Assembly: GCA_023251515.1 (NCBI GenBank)
Contig: JAHEYQ010000008.1
Span: 1-64,000, forward strand
DNA: 64,000 nucleotides
Source of the DNA: Bacteroidales bacterium
Lineage (GTDB): Bacteria; Bacteroidota; Bacteroidia; Bacteroidales; JACABE01
Direction: 5' to 3'
The position numbers were made by a program, and so were the translations under genes. Below, piece by piece: positions 25,704 to 34,764 of this stretch (positions are counted from its first letter, which is position 1; each line of letters starts with the position of its first letter). The notes beneath the pieces are model-generated. The model searched no databases and was not told the DNA's origin. It saw only the letters and a program-made list of their open reading frames with translations.

Positions 25704-26774
25704 ATGTTAGACAAATTAAAAGCTATAAATCAGCGCTATTTAGAGATTGGTGAACAAATGAATGATCCGGAGATAATGTCGGACATGAAACGTTATATCA
25801 AGCTGAGCAAAGATTTTAAAGATTTGCAGCCCGTAATCGAAGCTTACAAAAAATATAGCAATATTATTTCAAACATCAGTCATGCCAAAGAAGTTCTGAA
25901 CAATGAAAAAGATGAAGATTTCAGATCATTAGCTAAAGAAGAACTAAATGCATTGGTTGAGGAAAGAGATAAAATGGAAGACGACATTCGTTTAATGCTA
26001 ATACCTGCCGATCCTCAGGATGGTAAAAATGCAATCATTGAAATTCGTGCAGGTACAGGTGGTGACGAAGCAAGTATTTTTGCAGGTGATTTATATCGCA
26101 TGTATGTAAAATATTGCGAATCTCGTAGATGGAAAGTTGAAGTTGTTGATGTTACTGAAGGAACTGTTGGAGGATACAAAGAAGTTGTTTTGAATGTTAG
26201 CGGTGAAAATGTATATAGTCAAATGAAATATGAATCAGGTGTTCATCGTGTGCAACGTGTACCACAAACTGAAACTCAGGGTCGTGTGCATACTTCAGCA
26301 GCATCAGTTGTAGTTTTGCCCGAAGCTGAAGAATTTGATGTTGATTTAAAAACATCTGATATAAGAAAAGATACTTATTGTGCTTCAGGTCCTGGTGGCC
26401 AGTCTGTTAATACTACTTATTCAGCAATCAGACTAACACATATTCCAACCGGAATTGTTGTAACCTGTCAGGATCAGAAATCACAGTTAAAAAATTATGA
26501 TAAGGCTTTGGTTGTTCTTCGTTCAAGAATTTATGAGCTGGAATACCAAAAATATCTTGAAGAAATGTCGAAAACCCGCAAAACTATGGTTTCTACGGGT
26601 GACCGTTCGGCAAAAATACGTACTTATAATTATCCACAAAGCCGTGTAACAGATCACCGCATAAATTATACAATGTATAATTTATCTGTATTTATGGATG
26701 GTGATATACAGGAAGTTATAGATGCACTTCAACTTGCTGAAAATGCAGAGAGATTAAAAGAAGCAATTGGCTAA
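25704..26774 (+). CDS. prfA: Peptide chain release factor 1
   Basis: At 356 residues, this is a full-length class I release factor. The GGQ motif that triggers peptide release is seen in SGPGGQSVNTTYSA, and the anticodon-like PxT-type region precedes it. ITGDRSAKIRTYNYPQ-like and VTDHR segments are also typical of RF1. RF1 reads UAA and UAG. It precedes pyrF by 19 bp and probably shares its transcript. Confidence 0.95.
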   Translation: MLDKLKAINQRYLEIGEQMNDPEIMSDMKRYIKLSKDFKDLQPVIEAYKKYSNIISNISHAKEVLNNEKDEDFRSLAKEELNALVEERDKMEDDIRLMLIPADPQDGKNAIIEIRAGTGGDEASIFAGDLYRMYVKYCESRRWKVEVVDVTEGTVGGYKEVVLNVSGENVYSQMKYESGVHRVQRVPQTETQGRVHTSAASVVVLPEAEEFDVDLKTSDIRKDTYCASGPGGQSVNTTYSAIRLTHIPTGIVVTCQDQKSQLKNYDKALVVLRSRIYELEYQKYLEEMSKTRKTMVSTGDRSAKIRTYNYPQSRVTDHRINYTMYNLSVFMDGDIQEVIDALQLAENAERLKEAIG

Positions 26775-26793
26775 TCAATTATATTTTTAGGAA

Positions 26794-27615
26794 ATGAATA
26801 AAAAAGAATTAATTCAAATTATTAAACAAAAAAAATCTTTTTTATGTGTTGGTTTAGATACAGATATTACTAAAATTCCAAGACATTTACTTGATTCTCC
26901 TGACCCCGTTTTTGAATTTAATAAACAGATTATTGATGCAACAATCAATCTGACTGTTGCATACAAACCCAATCTTGCTTTTTATGAAAGTATGGGAATA
27001 AATGGCTTATTATCTCTGGAAAGAACAATCAATTATCTTGAAAAATTCAGAAACGAAGTTTTTGTAATAGCTGATGCCAAAAGAGGAGATATCGGAAATA
27101 CCTCTGAACAATACGCAAAAGCATTTTTGTCGCATGAAGGATTTGATTTTGATGCAATTACTGTTGCACCTTATATGGGTGAAGACTCTGTAAAACCATT
27201 CTTAACCATTGAAAACAAATGGGTTATCGTATTGGCTTTAACTTCCAATAAAGGTGCTTTCGATTTCCAGTTTTTGCAAACTGAGAACAATAGAAAACTT
27301 TATGAAGATGTTTTAATAAAAACAAAAACATGGGGAACCGATGAAAATATGATGTATGTTGTTGGTGCTACACAAGCTCAGATGCTTGAAAACATACGCA
27401 AAATTGTCCCAAATCACTTTTTATTGGTTCCGGGGGTTGGAGCTCAAGGTGGTAGTTTGCAAGAAGTTTGCCATTATGGCATGAATAATGATGGTGGCCT
27501 ATTGATAAATGCTTCGCGAAGTATATTATATGCTTCAAAAGAAAACGATTTTGCTGAAAAAGCCAGATTAGAAGCTCAAAATATGCAAAAAGAAATGGAA
27601 ATGCTGATGAAATAA
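26794..27615 (+). CDS. pyrF: Orotidine 5'-phosphate decarboxylase, type 2
   Basis: The 273-residue protein carries the type 2 (long) OMP decarboxylase signature: [14 protein letters not shown] at the start, the catalytic segment [14 protein letters not shown] and a C-terminal VPGVGAQGG phosphate loop. It makes UMP in pyrimidine synthesis. It follows prfA closely. The terminator hairpin overlaps its last codons. Confidence 0.95.
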   Translation: MNKKELIQIIKQKKSFLCVGLDTDITKIPRHLLDSPDPVFEFNKQIIDATINLTVAYKPNLAFYESMGINGLLSLERTINYLEKFRNEVFVIADAKRGDIGNTSEQYAKAFLSHEGFDFDAITVAPYMGEDSVKPFLTIENKWVIVLALTSNKGAFDFQFLQTENNRKLYEDVLIKTKTWGTDENMMYVVGATQAQMLENIRKIVPNHFLLVPGVGAQGGSLQEVCHYGMNNDGGLLINASRSILYASKENDFAEKARLEAQNMQKEMEMLMK

Positions 27616-27629
27616 TCAGCATTTTTTTT
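27601..27629 (+). terminator. pyrF terminator overlapping the stop codon
   Basis: The arms ATGCTGAT (27601-27608) and ATCAGCAT (27615-27622) enclose the last codons and stop of pyrF. The T run reaches 27629 and overlaps the 3' end of the convergent gene. Confidence 0.8.
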
Positions 27630-29133
27630 ACCATTTAAAAACATCAAATTTTTGCTTAGGCCTTTTATTATCTCTCCATTTAAAATTCTTCAAAACTCTT
27701 TCGCTAATTGGCAACTCATTTACTGGATATAATATTCCTTCGGGACTTGTTATAAAAGTAATAGATTCAAATTGTTTTTTATTAATAAAAATCAATAAAT
27801 CACTTGCAACAGCTTTGTTTATCCCAATCAAATCATCCGAATTGTCTTCTTTAAGGAAGTATATAGTTTCTGAATTTCCTTTAACTTCAACTTTATACAA
27901 TTGATTATCTGCAAAATATCCATGCATATTTTTGCCTTTTACCTGATTATACTCACCGGTATCGCTAAGTGAAACTATAAAAGCATTTGCATTTAAAAAC
28001 ATTTCTTTCATTTTCTTTTTACCAGAAACAAGATGAATTGTATCAGCTGTAAGTTGGTTATTATCAGTCCATAATACCGGATCGTGAAACATACTCATCA
28101 ATGAATCTGTCATAAAAAACGACAATGAATCACACATACCTTGGATATCGAACCTATAGAATTTTACTTTCTTATATGCTTTTAGTAATTTTATGTTATC
28201 AGTCGAATCATATGTCGCTCTTAATGTATCGGCATGTAAATACAAAGTATCATCTTCATCAACAAAAATAGCTAAAGCACTGTCAGTTATCATTGATTTT
28301 TTTAAAATCTCATCATTCTCAATATAATTACCTTGTAGTGTTATCTTTTTTGCCGTATCTATCAGAACAACATTATTAAATGCCTTCCCAAATTTATTTT
28401 TTCTATCATAATACATGCTATCGCCTTCAAGGTATTGATTTTCAGTTTGCATCCATGAATTTTTACTGAATTGCGATTTGTCTGTTTTGGTATTATACCA
28501 TCCATTTTCACAATAAATTTTATTTTCTTTGCTTACAATATCGGTAGGTCCCAAAAAATATGCAATTTCAGATTTGGTATTGTATAATAACGTGTCAGAT
28601 TCCATAGTATATTTTGGATTTACAAGCAACACATCTTTTTTGAAGAAAAATTGTTTTTTATTTGTGTAGTAATATCCTAATTTACTGGTTAATACATTGT
28701 CATTGTCAACAATCTTCCCTTTATCTATATAACTTGCGATACCTGTATTTCTGTCGTAATTCAGATAATTTGTAGTTAAAGTTGTCTGATTATCAATTAA
28801 TTTTACATTTTCAAAAATTTCTGCTACTTTTGTATTTCCATCGTATCTGAGTTTTTTACCATAAATATTTAATGTATCGCTAACTTTAATTCTTACATTA
28901 CTAAATGCTTCAATTTTATTTTCAACAGTATAAAAATATGCACTGTCACAATAAAGCAAAGCTCCATCATGATTAAAAATCACATTTCCAACAAGTACTC
29001 TGATGTCTTTATCAAATTCATGATTTCTAAGATTATCAGCTTGAAACGAGATACTTGTTTTTTGAGAATTTCCAATTAAAGTAATGAATAAGAAAAAAAT
29101 CAGAAAAAAATTGTATTTTAAGTTGAAATTCAT
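27628..29133 (-). CDS. OstA-like protein (LptA/LptD N-terminal fold)
   Basis: The 501-residue protein has a signal peptide (about 1-23, LITLIGNSQ). It is built of repeated short strands of the LptA/OstA beta-jellyroll type (RVLVGNVIFNHDGALLYCDSAYFY, KKLRYDGNTKVAEIFENVKLID and others), a layout typical of the Bacteroidota OstA-like family. It probably acts in lipopolysaccharide transport through the periplasm. The gene is convergent with pyrF and lies downstream of the PepSY-like gene, with a terminator between them. Confidence 0.82.
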   Translation of the reverse strand: MNFNLKYNFFLIFFLFITLIGNSQKTSISFQADNLRNHEFDKDIRVLVGNVIFNHDGALLYCDSAYFYTVENKIEAFSNVRIKVSDTLNIYGKKLRYDGNTKVAEIFENVKLIDNQTTLTTNYLNYDRNTGIASYIDKGKIVDNDNVLTSKLGYYYTNKKQFFFKKDVLLVNPKYTMESDTLLYNTKSEIAYFLGPTDIVSKENKIYCENGWYNTKTDKSQFSKNSWMQTENQYLEGDSMYYDRKNKFGKAFNNVVLIDTAKKITLQGNYIENDEILKKSMITDSALAIFVDEDDTLYLHADTLRATYDSTDNIKLLKAYKKVKFYRFDIQGMCDSLSFFMTDSLMSMFHDPVLWTDNNQLTADTIHLVSGKKKMKEMFLNANAFIVSLSDTGEYNQVKGKNMHGYFADNQLYKVEVKGNSETIYFLKEDNSDDLIGINKAVASDLLIFINKKQFESITFITSPEGILYPVNELPISERVLKNFKWRDNKRPKQKFDVFKW

Positions 29134-29145
29134 TTTGTTAACATT

Positions 29146-29173
29146 AAAAACCCACAGTTTTAGCTGTGGGTTT
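29146..29173 (-). terminator. Terminator after the PepSY-like gene
   Basis: The arms AAACCCACAG (29148-29157) and CTGTGGGTTT (29164-29173) form a 10-bp stem. On the minus strand it leads into a T-rich run. It separates the PepSY-like gene from the OstA-like gene. Confidence 0.82.
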
Positions 29174-29197
29174 ATTATATTTCTATTTGAAATAAAA

Positions 29198-30403
29198 TTA
29201 TTCTTCTACTTCGCTTTTAAATTTTTTATCATGCTTAGTATTATCTCCAGAGTCATTATCTCCGCTATCCTCGTCCTCAGTATAGCCTTCTTCTACTCTA
29301 TCAATTGCACCTACACCATCAAACCATAATTTATTAATTTGAGGTACTTTGCTACCTTTAACCTTCATTGAAATCTCAACATAATAATAGTTTTTCAATT
29401 TTTTCTCAGGAAATAGTTTTTGATAATTTCTATCGTAAAGAATTTTTTCAGCTTTTACAACTTTATACTTTTTATATTTCTTAATTAAGTAATTTTCAAG
29501 TGGTCTGAAAATATTCTTTGGGTCCATAATGGTTGTAGTAGAAACCAATTTACCATCAGGTGCGAATTCAGCTTTTTGATCATTAATTCTGAAAAAGAAA
29601 GTTGCAATATAGTTAGAATCAATTTGTTCCCAGCTTACATCTTCTGTACGTGGAAATTTTTTATCAAATATTTTTTTTACTAAAGCAGGAACATCAGATA
29701 TTGAAGTACTACCAGAATCTTCTTCATCCTCATCTTCGTCTTTATTTTTATTCTTCTTTGATTTTGAAGCAGTTGATTTTTCTGGTTTTGGAGTTGGTGC
29801 AACTTTAGGCGTTTTTGGGGCCTTTTCAGGCTTTGCATCAACTTCTTCATCATTTTCTTCAACTTCTTTTTTCTTGCTCTTTTTTACAGGACGATCTTCT
29901 TCAAAAGTATCATCTTTTTTGGCAACATCAGGCTTTGTTTCTTCTGTAACAATCTCAGGAGCAGTGCTTTTTGTAAGATTGCCTGCTAAATCAAAAATCA
30001 ATTCTCCATTTTCGTTCTGATTTATACCTTTTTTCTGAATTTTTAAATAATAAAAATTATTGTCATCAGGTTCTTCTACTGACTCAGAAATTGTTATTTT
30101 AAAGCCTTTATAATTGTCGTAAAAGTACTTAACAATACTACTTGGCAATTCTTTTTCCCCAACCGGAAATCTGGATCCTAACCATTTTCCATTTGGTGTA
30201 ATTTCAGCTTTTCCTGATTGTCCATCCACTTTAATGATTGCAAAATAATTTCCTTCAACTATTTCCCAACTTTTAACTTTAACTTCAGGATAAATTGTCT
30301 CCAAACCGATTAAAACATCTTTTGGTACTTGTTCTTCGTTAATTTTCTGTGCTAAAACGTTAGCAGACAAGAGAATTAAAAATAATAGAATCTTAGTTCT
30401 CAT
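29198..30403 (-). CDS. Secreted protein with two PepSY-like domains and charged linker
   Basis: This 401-residue protein has a signal peptide (1-18, ending VLAQ). Two beta-lactamase-inhibitor/PepSY-like units lie at about 20-125 (KVKSWEIVEGNYFAIIKV) and 240-355 (DVSWEQIDSNYIATFFF); the two segments are similar to each other, suggesting duplication. Between them (about 155-235) is a Lys/Glu/Pro-rich low-complexity linker, and the C-terminus is Asp-rich. The family is common in Bacteroidota and its function is unknown. It follows purA by 12 bp, so it may be read from the same transcript. Confidence 0.75.
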   Translation of the reverse strand: MRTKILLFLILLSANVLAQKINEEQVPKDVLIGLETIYPEVKVKSWEIVEGNYFAIIKVDGQSGKAEITPNGKWLGSRFPVGEKELPSSIVKYFYDNYKGFKITISESVEEPDDNNFYYLKIQKKGINQNENGELIFDLAGNLTKSTAPEIVTEETKPDVAKKDDTFEEDRPVKKSKKKEVEENDEEVDAKPEKAPKTPKVAPTPKPEKSTASKSKKNKNKDEDEDEEDSGSTSISDVPALVKKIFDKKFPRTEDVSWEQIDSNYIATFFFRINDQKAEFAPDGKLVSTTTIMDPKNIFRPLENYLIKKYKKYKVVKAEKILYDRNYQKLFPEKKLKNYYYVEISMKVKGSKVPQINKLWFDGVGAIDRVEEGYTEDEDSGDNDSGDNTKHDKKFKSEVEE

Positions 30404-30415
30404 AACTTTTATTAA

Positions 30416-31717
30416 TTATTTACTATTCCTGAAAATTGTTTGTGTCCTGTCAGGACCGTTAGAAACTATTGAAATAGGTATATTCACATTGTTTTCAATA
30501 TACTGTAAATAGTTTTTCAATTTTTCAGGAAGTTGATTATACGTCTTTATTTCATTAATGTTACTATTCCAACCACTTATTTGTTGAAAATTAGGTGTCA
30601 ATAAGTTATCTTCTGCCTCAAAAGGGATATAATTTATCGTCTTTTTGTCAAATTCATAACTTGTACAAATTTTCAATTCTTCAAAATCATTTAACACATC
30701 TATCTTAGTAACAATTAGATCTGTTACTCCATTTAACATAATTGCATAATTCAGAGCAGGTATATCAAGCCAACCGCATCTACGAGGTCTTCCAGTTGTA
30801 GAACCGAATTCTCTTCCAATTTCTCTGATTTTTTCGCCATCATTATCAAAAAGTTCTGTTGGAAATGGACCGCTGCCAACTCTGGTACAATATGCTTTGA
30901 AAACGCCCAAAACTTTCCCGATTTTATCGGGCGACACACCTAAACCTGTACAAACACCTGCTGTAATAGTATTTGAGGACGTTACAAAAGGATATGACCC
31001 AAAATCAATATCCAATAAACTACCCTGAGCTCCTTCTGCTAAAATTGTTTTATTATCTTTCAATGCTTGATTGATAAAATATTCACTATCAATTAAATCA
31101 AATTCATTTAAATGATTTACAACTGTTAACCATTTTTCTTCGTATTCAGAAAAAGACATATTTTCTATCTGAAGATCTTCAATCTTTAGCTGATGATTTT
31201 TAATAATTTCTAAATGAATATTTTTGAGGTGATTATATTTTTCAATAAAATTAGTTCTTTGTGTATCTCCAATTCTTAAACCGTTACGAGCTGTACGATC
31301 AGTATAAGCTGGTCCTATGCCTTTTAATGTAGATCCTATTTTTGAGTTTCCTTTTGATTGTTCATAAACAGCATCTAATAATCTGTGTGTCGGTAAGATA
31401 AGATGTGCCTTTTTAGAAATTTTTAAATTTTTTCTGGCATCAATATTTCTTTCAATCAGCTTATCAATTTCTTTCTGAAATATATATAAATCAATTAAAA
31501 CACCATTGCCGATGATATTGATTGTTTTTTCATGAAATATTCCTGATGGAATGGTATGTAAAACATGTTTAATTCCATTAAATTCAAGTGTGTGTCCTGC
31601 ATTTGGACCACCTTGAAATCTGGCAATCATATCATATTCAGGAGTTAATACATCAACAATTTTCCCTTTTCCTTCATCGCCCCATTGTAAGCCGAGTAAT
31701 ACATCAATTTTTTTCAT
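30416..31717 (-). CDS. purA: Adenylosuccinate synthase
   Basis: The 433-residue protein begins with the GTP-binding loop LLGLQWGDEGKGKIVD and the adjacent IMP-binding GGPNAGHTLEFNG. GIGPAYTDRTARNGLRIGD, the segment ILAEGAQGSLLDIDFGSYPFVTSSNT and the C-terminal SNGPDRTQTI are all in place. PurA makes adenylosuccinate from IMP and aspartate, using GTP. It lies 16 bp after the fur gene; spoT, fur and purA form a gene order I recall from other Bacteroidota. Confidence 0.96.
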   Translation of the reverse strand: MKKIDVLLGLQWGDEGKGKIVDVLTPEYDMIARFQGGPNAGHTLEFNGIKHVLHTIPSGIFHEKTINIIGNGVLIDLYIFQKEIDKLIERNIDARKNLKISKKAHLILPTHRLLDAVYEQSKGNSKIGSTLKGIGPAYTDRTARNGLRIGDTQRTNFIEKYNHLKNIHLEIIKNHQLKIEDLQIENMSFSEYEEKWLTVVNHLNEFDLIDSEYFINQALKDNKTILAEGAQGSLLDIDFGSYPFVTSSNTITAGVCTGLGVSPDKIGKVLGVFKAYCTRVGSGPFPTELFDNDGEKIREIGREFGSTTGRPRRCGWLDIPALNYAIMLNGVTDLIVTKIDVLNDFEELKICTSYEFDKKTINYIPFEAEDNLLTPNFQQISGWNSNINEIKTYNQLPEKLKNYLQYIENNVNIPISIVSNGPDRTQTIFRNSK

Positions 31718-31733
31718 TATTTACTGATTCTCT

Positions 31734-32186
31734 TTATTTTGATTTTTTCTTTTTAGTCGCGTAAAATGTAAGTGAATGTTCAAATATCTTAATATCAAAC
31801 ATTTCCTCTATAGATTGTTTTATCTCCTGTAATCTGGGATCACAAAATTCCAGAATTTCATTGGTATCTATTAATAGGATATGGTCGTGTTGTTTATAAT
31901 AGTATGATTTTTCATAAATTGCACTTCCTTCGCTAAACTGATGTTTAGTAACCAGATTGCATTTAAGGAGTAATTCCATTGTATTGTACAAAGTAGCTCT
32001 GCTAACAACATATCTGCTTCTTTTCATATGCAGATATAAGGTTTCAATATCAAAATGACCATTAAATGAATAAATTTCCCGTAATATTGTATAACGTTCA
32101 GGCGTTTTACGATGACCATTTTGTATCAGATAATCTGTAAAATGTTTTCTAACTATCTCGTACGTATTATCTGCTAATTCTTTCAT
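31734..32186 (-). CDS. Fur family transcriptional regulator without CxxC zinc motifs
   Basis: The 150-residue protein has a winged-helix DNA-binding part ([17 protein letters not shown], then [18 protein letters not shown]) and a dimerisation/metal part with [18 protein letters not shown]. In Fur the latter usually reads HxHxxCxxCG. Here the two cysteines of the first CxxC are absent (Asp/Asn instead), and no second CxxC follows, so the structural zinc site is missing. Which metal or signal it senses cannot be told. It lies between spoT and purA. Confidence 0.85.
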   Translation of the reverse strand: MKELADNTYEIVRKHFTDYLIQNGHRKTPERYTILREIYSFNGHFDIETLYLHMKRSRYVVSRATLYNTMELLLKCNLVTKHQFSEGSAIYEKSYYYKQHDHILLIDTNEILEFCDPRLQEIKQSIEEMFDIKIFEHSLTFYATKKKKSK

Positions 32187-32323
32187 TTTTAAAACTATAT
32201 AAAATTTGTAATTCTAAATTTAATTAAGAATAAATTGTTTATTGCTATATTCATTTGCAATAAAAAACAAACTTAGATTTTCTATTTTTAAATTTTGCAT
32301 AAAATTACAATTTTTTTTCTATT

Positions 32324-32342
32324 AATAATGATTATAAATAAT
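32324..32342. promoter_or_regulatory. Possible Fur-box-like sequence upstream of fur
   Basis: AATAATGATTATAAATAAT matches the classic 19-bp Fur box at about 13 of 19 positions. The region is so AT-rich that this could be chance. It lies about 140 bp before the fur start. Confidence 0.2.
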
Positions 32343-32374
32343 AAATCGTGTTAAATTTATTTTTAATGAGTTAA

Positions 32375-34624
32375 TTAACTCATTCTTACAATGTTTTGAA
32401 TTCCTTCTATTTGTTTTAGTTTTTTCATTAAATCTTTTAAATGTTTGGTATCATTTACATAAATCATTACTTCTCCATTAAAAATACCTTCGCTGCTTTG
32501 CAAATGGAAAGATCGAATATTCAGATTTAAATCTTCTGATATTACTCTGGAAATATCTTTAACAATTCCTTTTTTATCAATACCACTTATTTTAATCCCT
32601 GTTAAAAATGTAATTACTTCATTTTCTTTCCATTTGGCTTTTACAATTCTATTGCCATAAGTTGACATCAGTTGAATGGCTTCCTCGCAATTTGTTCTGT
32701 GAATTTTTATTCCTTCATTTGGTGTAATCAATCCAATTACATCATCTCCCGGAATCGGATTACAACAACCTGATATACTGTATTTCAGATTCTCATTCTT
32801 TTCACCAAGCATTAAAGTTTCTGGCTTGTTTTTAATCTGTCCTTTGATTTCATCAACTAATGAAATTGTATTATTTGGAGTGCTTTTCTTGCTTTTATAA
32901 AATGGATTAAATCGGTTAAGCCAATAATTTTTTTCTTCAATATTAAAGCATGTTCTAATGTCTTTTAAATAAATCTTTTTTGTGAAGGCCAGATAAAAAA
33001 GTTCAGTTGAACTTTGCAGTTTTAAGAAATCTCTTAGGATTATAACATTTGCTTTATTAAAATCGATATTAAGTTGGTTGAATAGATTTTGCAAAATTAT
33101 TTTACCGTCTTCCGAATATAATTTTTGCTCTTCTTTCATTGCAAGTTTTATCCGGGTTTTAGCTTTTGCAGTAACCACATTTTCATACCATTCGTCAGTA
33201 GGTTTTTGTTTTGAGGAAGTTATAATTTCAACCTGATCGCCACTTTTTAATTGATAATTAATCGGAACAAGTTTGTGATTAACTTTAGCACCAATACAAT
33301 TGTTACCGATATGAGAATGAATGTTGTATGCAAAATCGAGTATTGTAGATTTTACTGGAAGAGTTTTCATTTCACCTTTAGGAGTAAAAACAAAAATTTC
33401 TTCAGCAAAAAGATTTAATTTAAAATCATCAAGAAAATCAAGGGCGTTTGAATCCGGGCTTTGAAGTATCTCTTTAATTTTATTTAACCAGTCATCCAAA
33501 CCGGTAACTTGTTTTTGAGAGTCTTTGTTAGTATCCGTTTCTTTATATCGCCAATGAGCTGCATAACCTTTTTCAGCTATTTCATCCATTCGCTTAGATC
33601 TTATCTGAACTTCTACCCATTTGCCAGAATGACTCATAACTGTAGTGTGAAGAGCCTCGTAACCATTGGCTTTTGGTATTGAAATCCAATCGCGTAATCT
33701 ATCTGGGTTGGGTCTGTAAAAATCTGTAACTATTGTATATACATTCCAGCTATCTGATTTTTCATTTTCATAAGGTGTGTCTATAATAATTCTGATGGCA
33801 AACAAATCAAATACTTCTTCAAAAGGGATTTCCTTTTTCTGCATTTTACCCCAAATAGAATAAATTGATTTAGCTCTTCCGGTTATTGTGAATTCAATCC
33901 CTTTTTCTGATAAAGCCTTTTTTATTGGATATATAAATTTGCTTATAAATCGAGCTCTTTCTTCTTCCGATTCTTTTAATTTATTCGAGATTGCATTGTA
34001 TATTGAAGGTTCTGTGTATTTTAAAGATAAGTCTTCGAGTTCACTTTTAATTGCATGTAATCCCAATCGATGTGCCAAAGGTGCGTATAAATAAATCGTT
34101 TCTGATGCAATTTTCAATTGTTTGTCTTTTGGCATCGAATCTAAAGTGCGCATATTATGTAGCCTGTCAGCTAATTTAATCAAAATAACTCTTACATCAT
34201 CAGAAAGTGTAAGCAGCATTTTTTTGAAATTCTCCGCTTGTATTGAAAGAGTTGATTGGTCGAAAATTCCTTCAATTTTCGTAAGTCCGTCAATGATTTT
34301 CGCAATTTTACTTCCAAATATTGATTCAATATCCGACAGTGTATAATCAGTATCTTCCACCACATCATGCAATAAGGCACAAATTACAGAAGTGGTTCCC
34401 AACCCAATTTCCTGAACTACAATGTGGGCAACTTCAAGTGGGTGATAAATATAGGGTTCGCCGGTTTTACGGCGCATATCTTTATGAGCATTAACAGCCA
34501 GATTAAATGCTTTTCGTATTATTTTCTTATCTTCGGGGCTGATATTTGAACGCCATACATTAAATATGTTGCGATAACGTTTTAAAATTTCTTTTTTTTC
34601 AGCTTCTTCGTCGATAATATACAT
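32375..34624 (-). CDS. Bifunctional (p)ppGpp synthetase/hydrolase, RelA/SpoT
   Basis: The 749-residue protein has all Rel domains. The HD hydrolase shows ALLHDVVEDTD (His86-Asp87). The synthetase shows ITGRAKSIYSIWGKM and RLRDWISIPKANGYEALHT, with the basic RxRD at 309-312, like the RxKD loop of bifunctional enzymes. A TGS domain lies at about 405-470, and an ACT domain closes the chain (about 670-749). Both synthesis and hydrolysis of (p)ppGpp are therefore likely. It is the first gene of the spoT-fur-purA block. Confidence 0.95.
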   Translation of the reverse strand: MYIIDEEAEKKEILKRYRNIFNVWRSNISPEDKKIIRKAFNLAVNAHKDMRRKTGEPYIYHPLEVAHIVVQEIGLGTTSVICALLHDVVEDTDYTLSDIESIFGSKIAKIIDGLTKIEGIFDQSTLSIQAENFKKMLLTLSDDVRVILIKLADRLHNMRTLDSMPKDKQLKIASETIYLYAPLAHRLGLHAIKSELEDLSLKYTEPSIYNAISNKLKESEEERARFISKFIYPIKKALSEKGIEFTITGRAKSIYSIWGKMQKKEIPFEEVFDLFAIRIIIDTPYENEKSDSWNVYTIVTDFYRPNPDRLRDWISIPKANGYEALHTTVMSHSGKWVEVQIRSKRMDEIAEKGYAAHWRYKETDTNKDSQKQVTGLDDWLNKIKEILQSPDSNALDFLDDFKLNLFAEEIFVFTPKGEMKTLPVKSTILDFAYNIHSHIGNNCIGAKVNHKLVPINYQLKSGDQVEIITSSKQKPTDEWYENVVTAKAKTRIKLAMKEEQKLYSEDGKIILQNLFNQLNIDFNKANVIILRDFLKLQSSTELFYLAFTKKIYLKDIRTCFNIEEKNYWLNRFNPFYKSKKSTPNNTISLVDEIKGQIKNKPETLMLGEKNENLKYSISGCCNPIPGDDVIGLITPNEGIKIHRTNCEEAIQLMSTYGNRIVKAKWKENEVITFLTGIKISGIDKKGIVKDISRVISEDLNLNIRSFHLQSSEGIFNGEVMIYVNDTKHLKDLMKKLKQIEGIQNIVRMS

Positions 34625-34710
34625 AAATTCTTGTAGTTATAAATTGATAAATAAGTAAACAAATATAATGTTTTTTTAAGATTTTTGTTGATTTATTTTT
34701 ATAAAAACAA

Positions 34711-34740
34711 AAAAAGCCATTTCTATAAAAGAAATGACTT
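34711..34740 (-). terminator. Terminator of the T9SS type B gene
   Basis: The stem AAAGCCATTTCT / AGAAATGACTTT has one wobble pair. Read on the minus strand it ends in a T run. It terminates the gene at 34765-36747. Confidence 0.75.
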
Positions 34741-34764
34741 TTTAAATTACAAATTGTTTAATTA

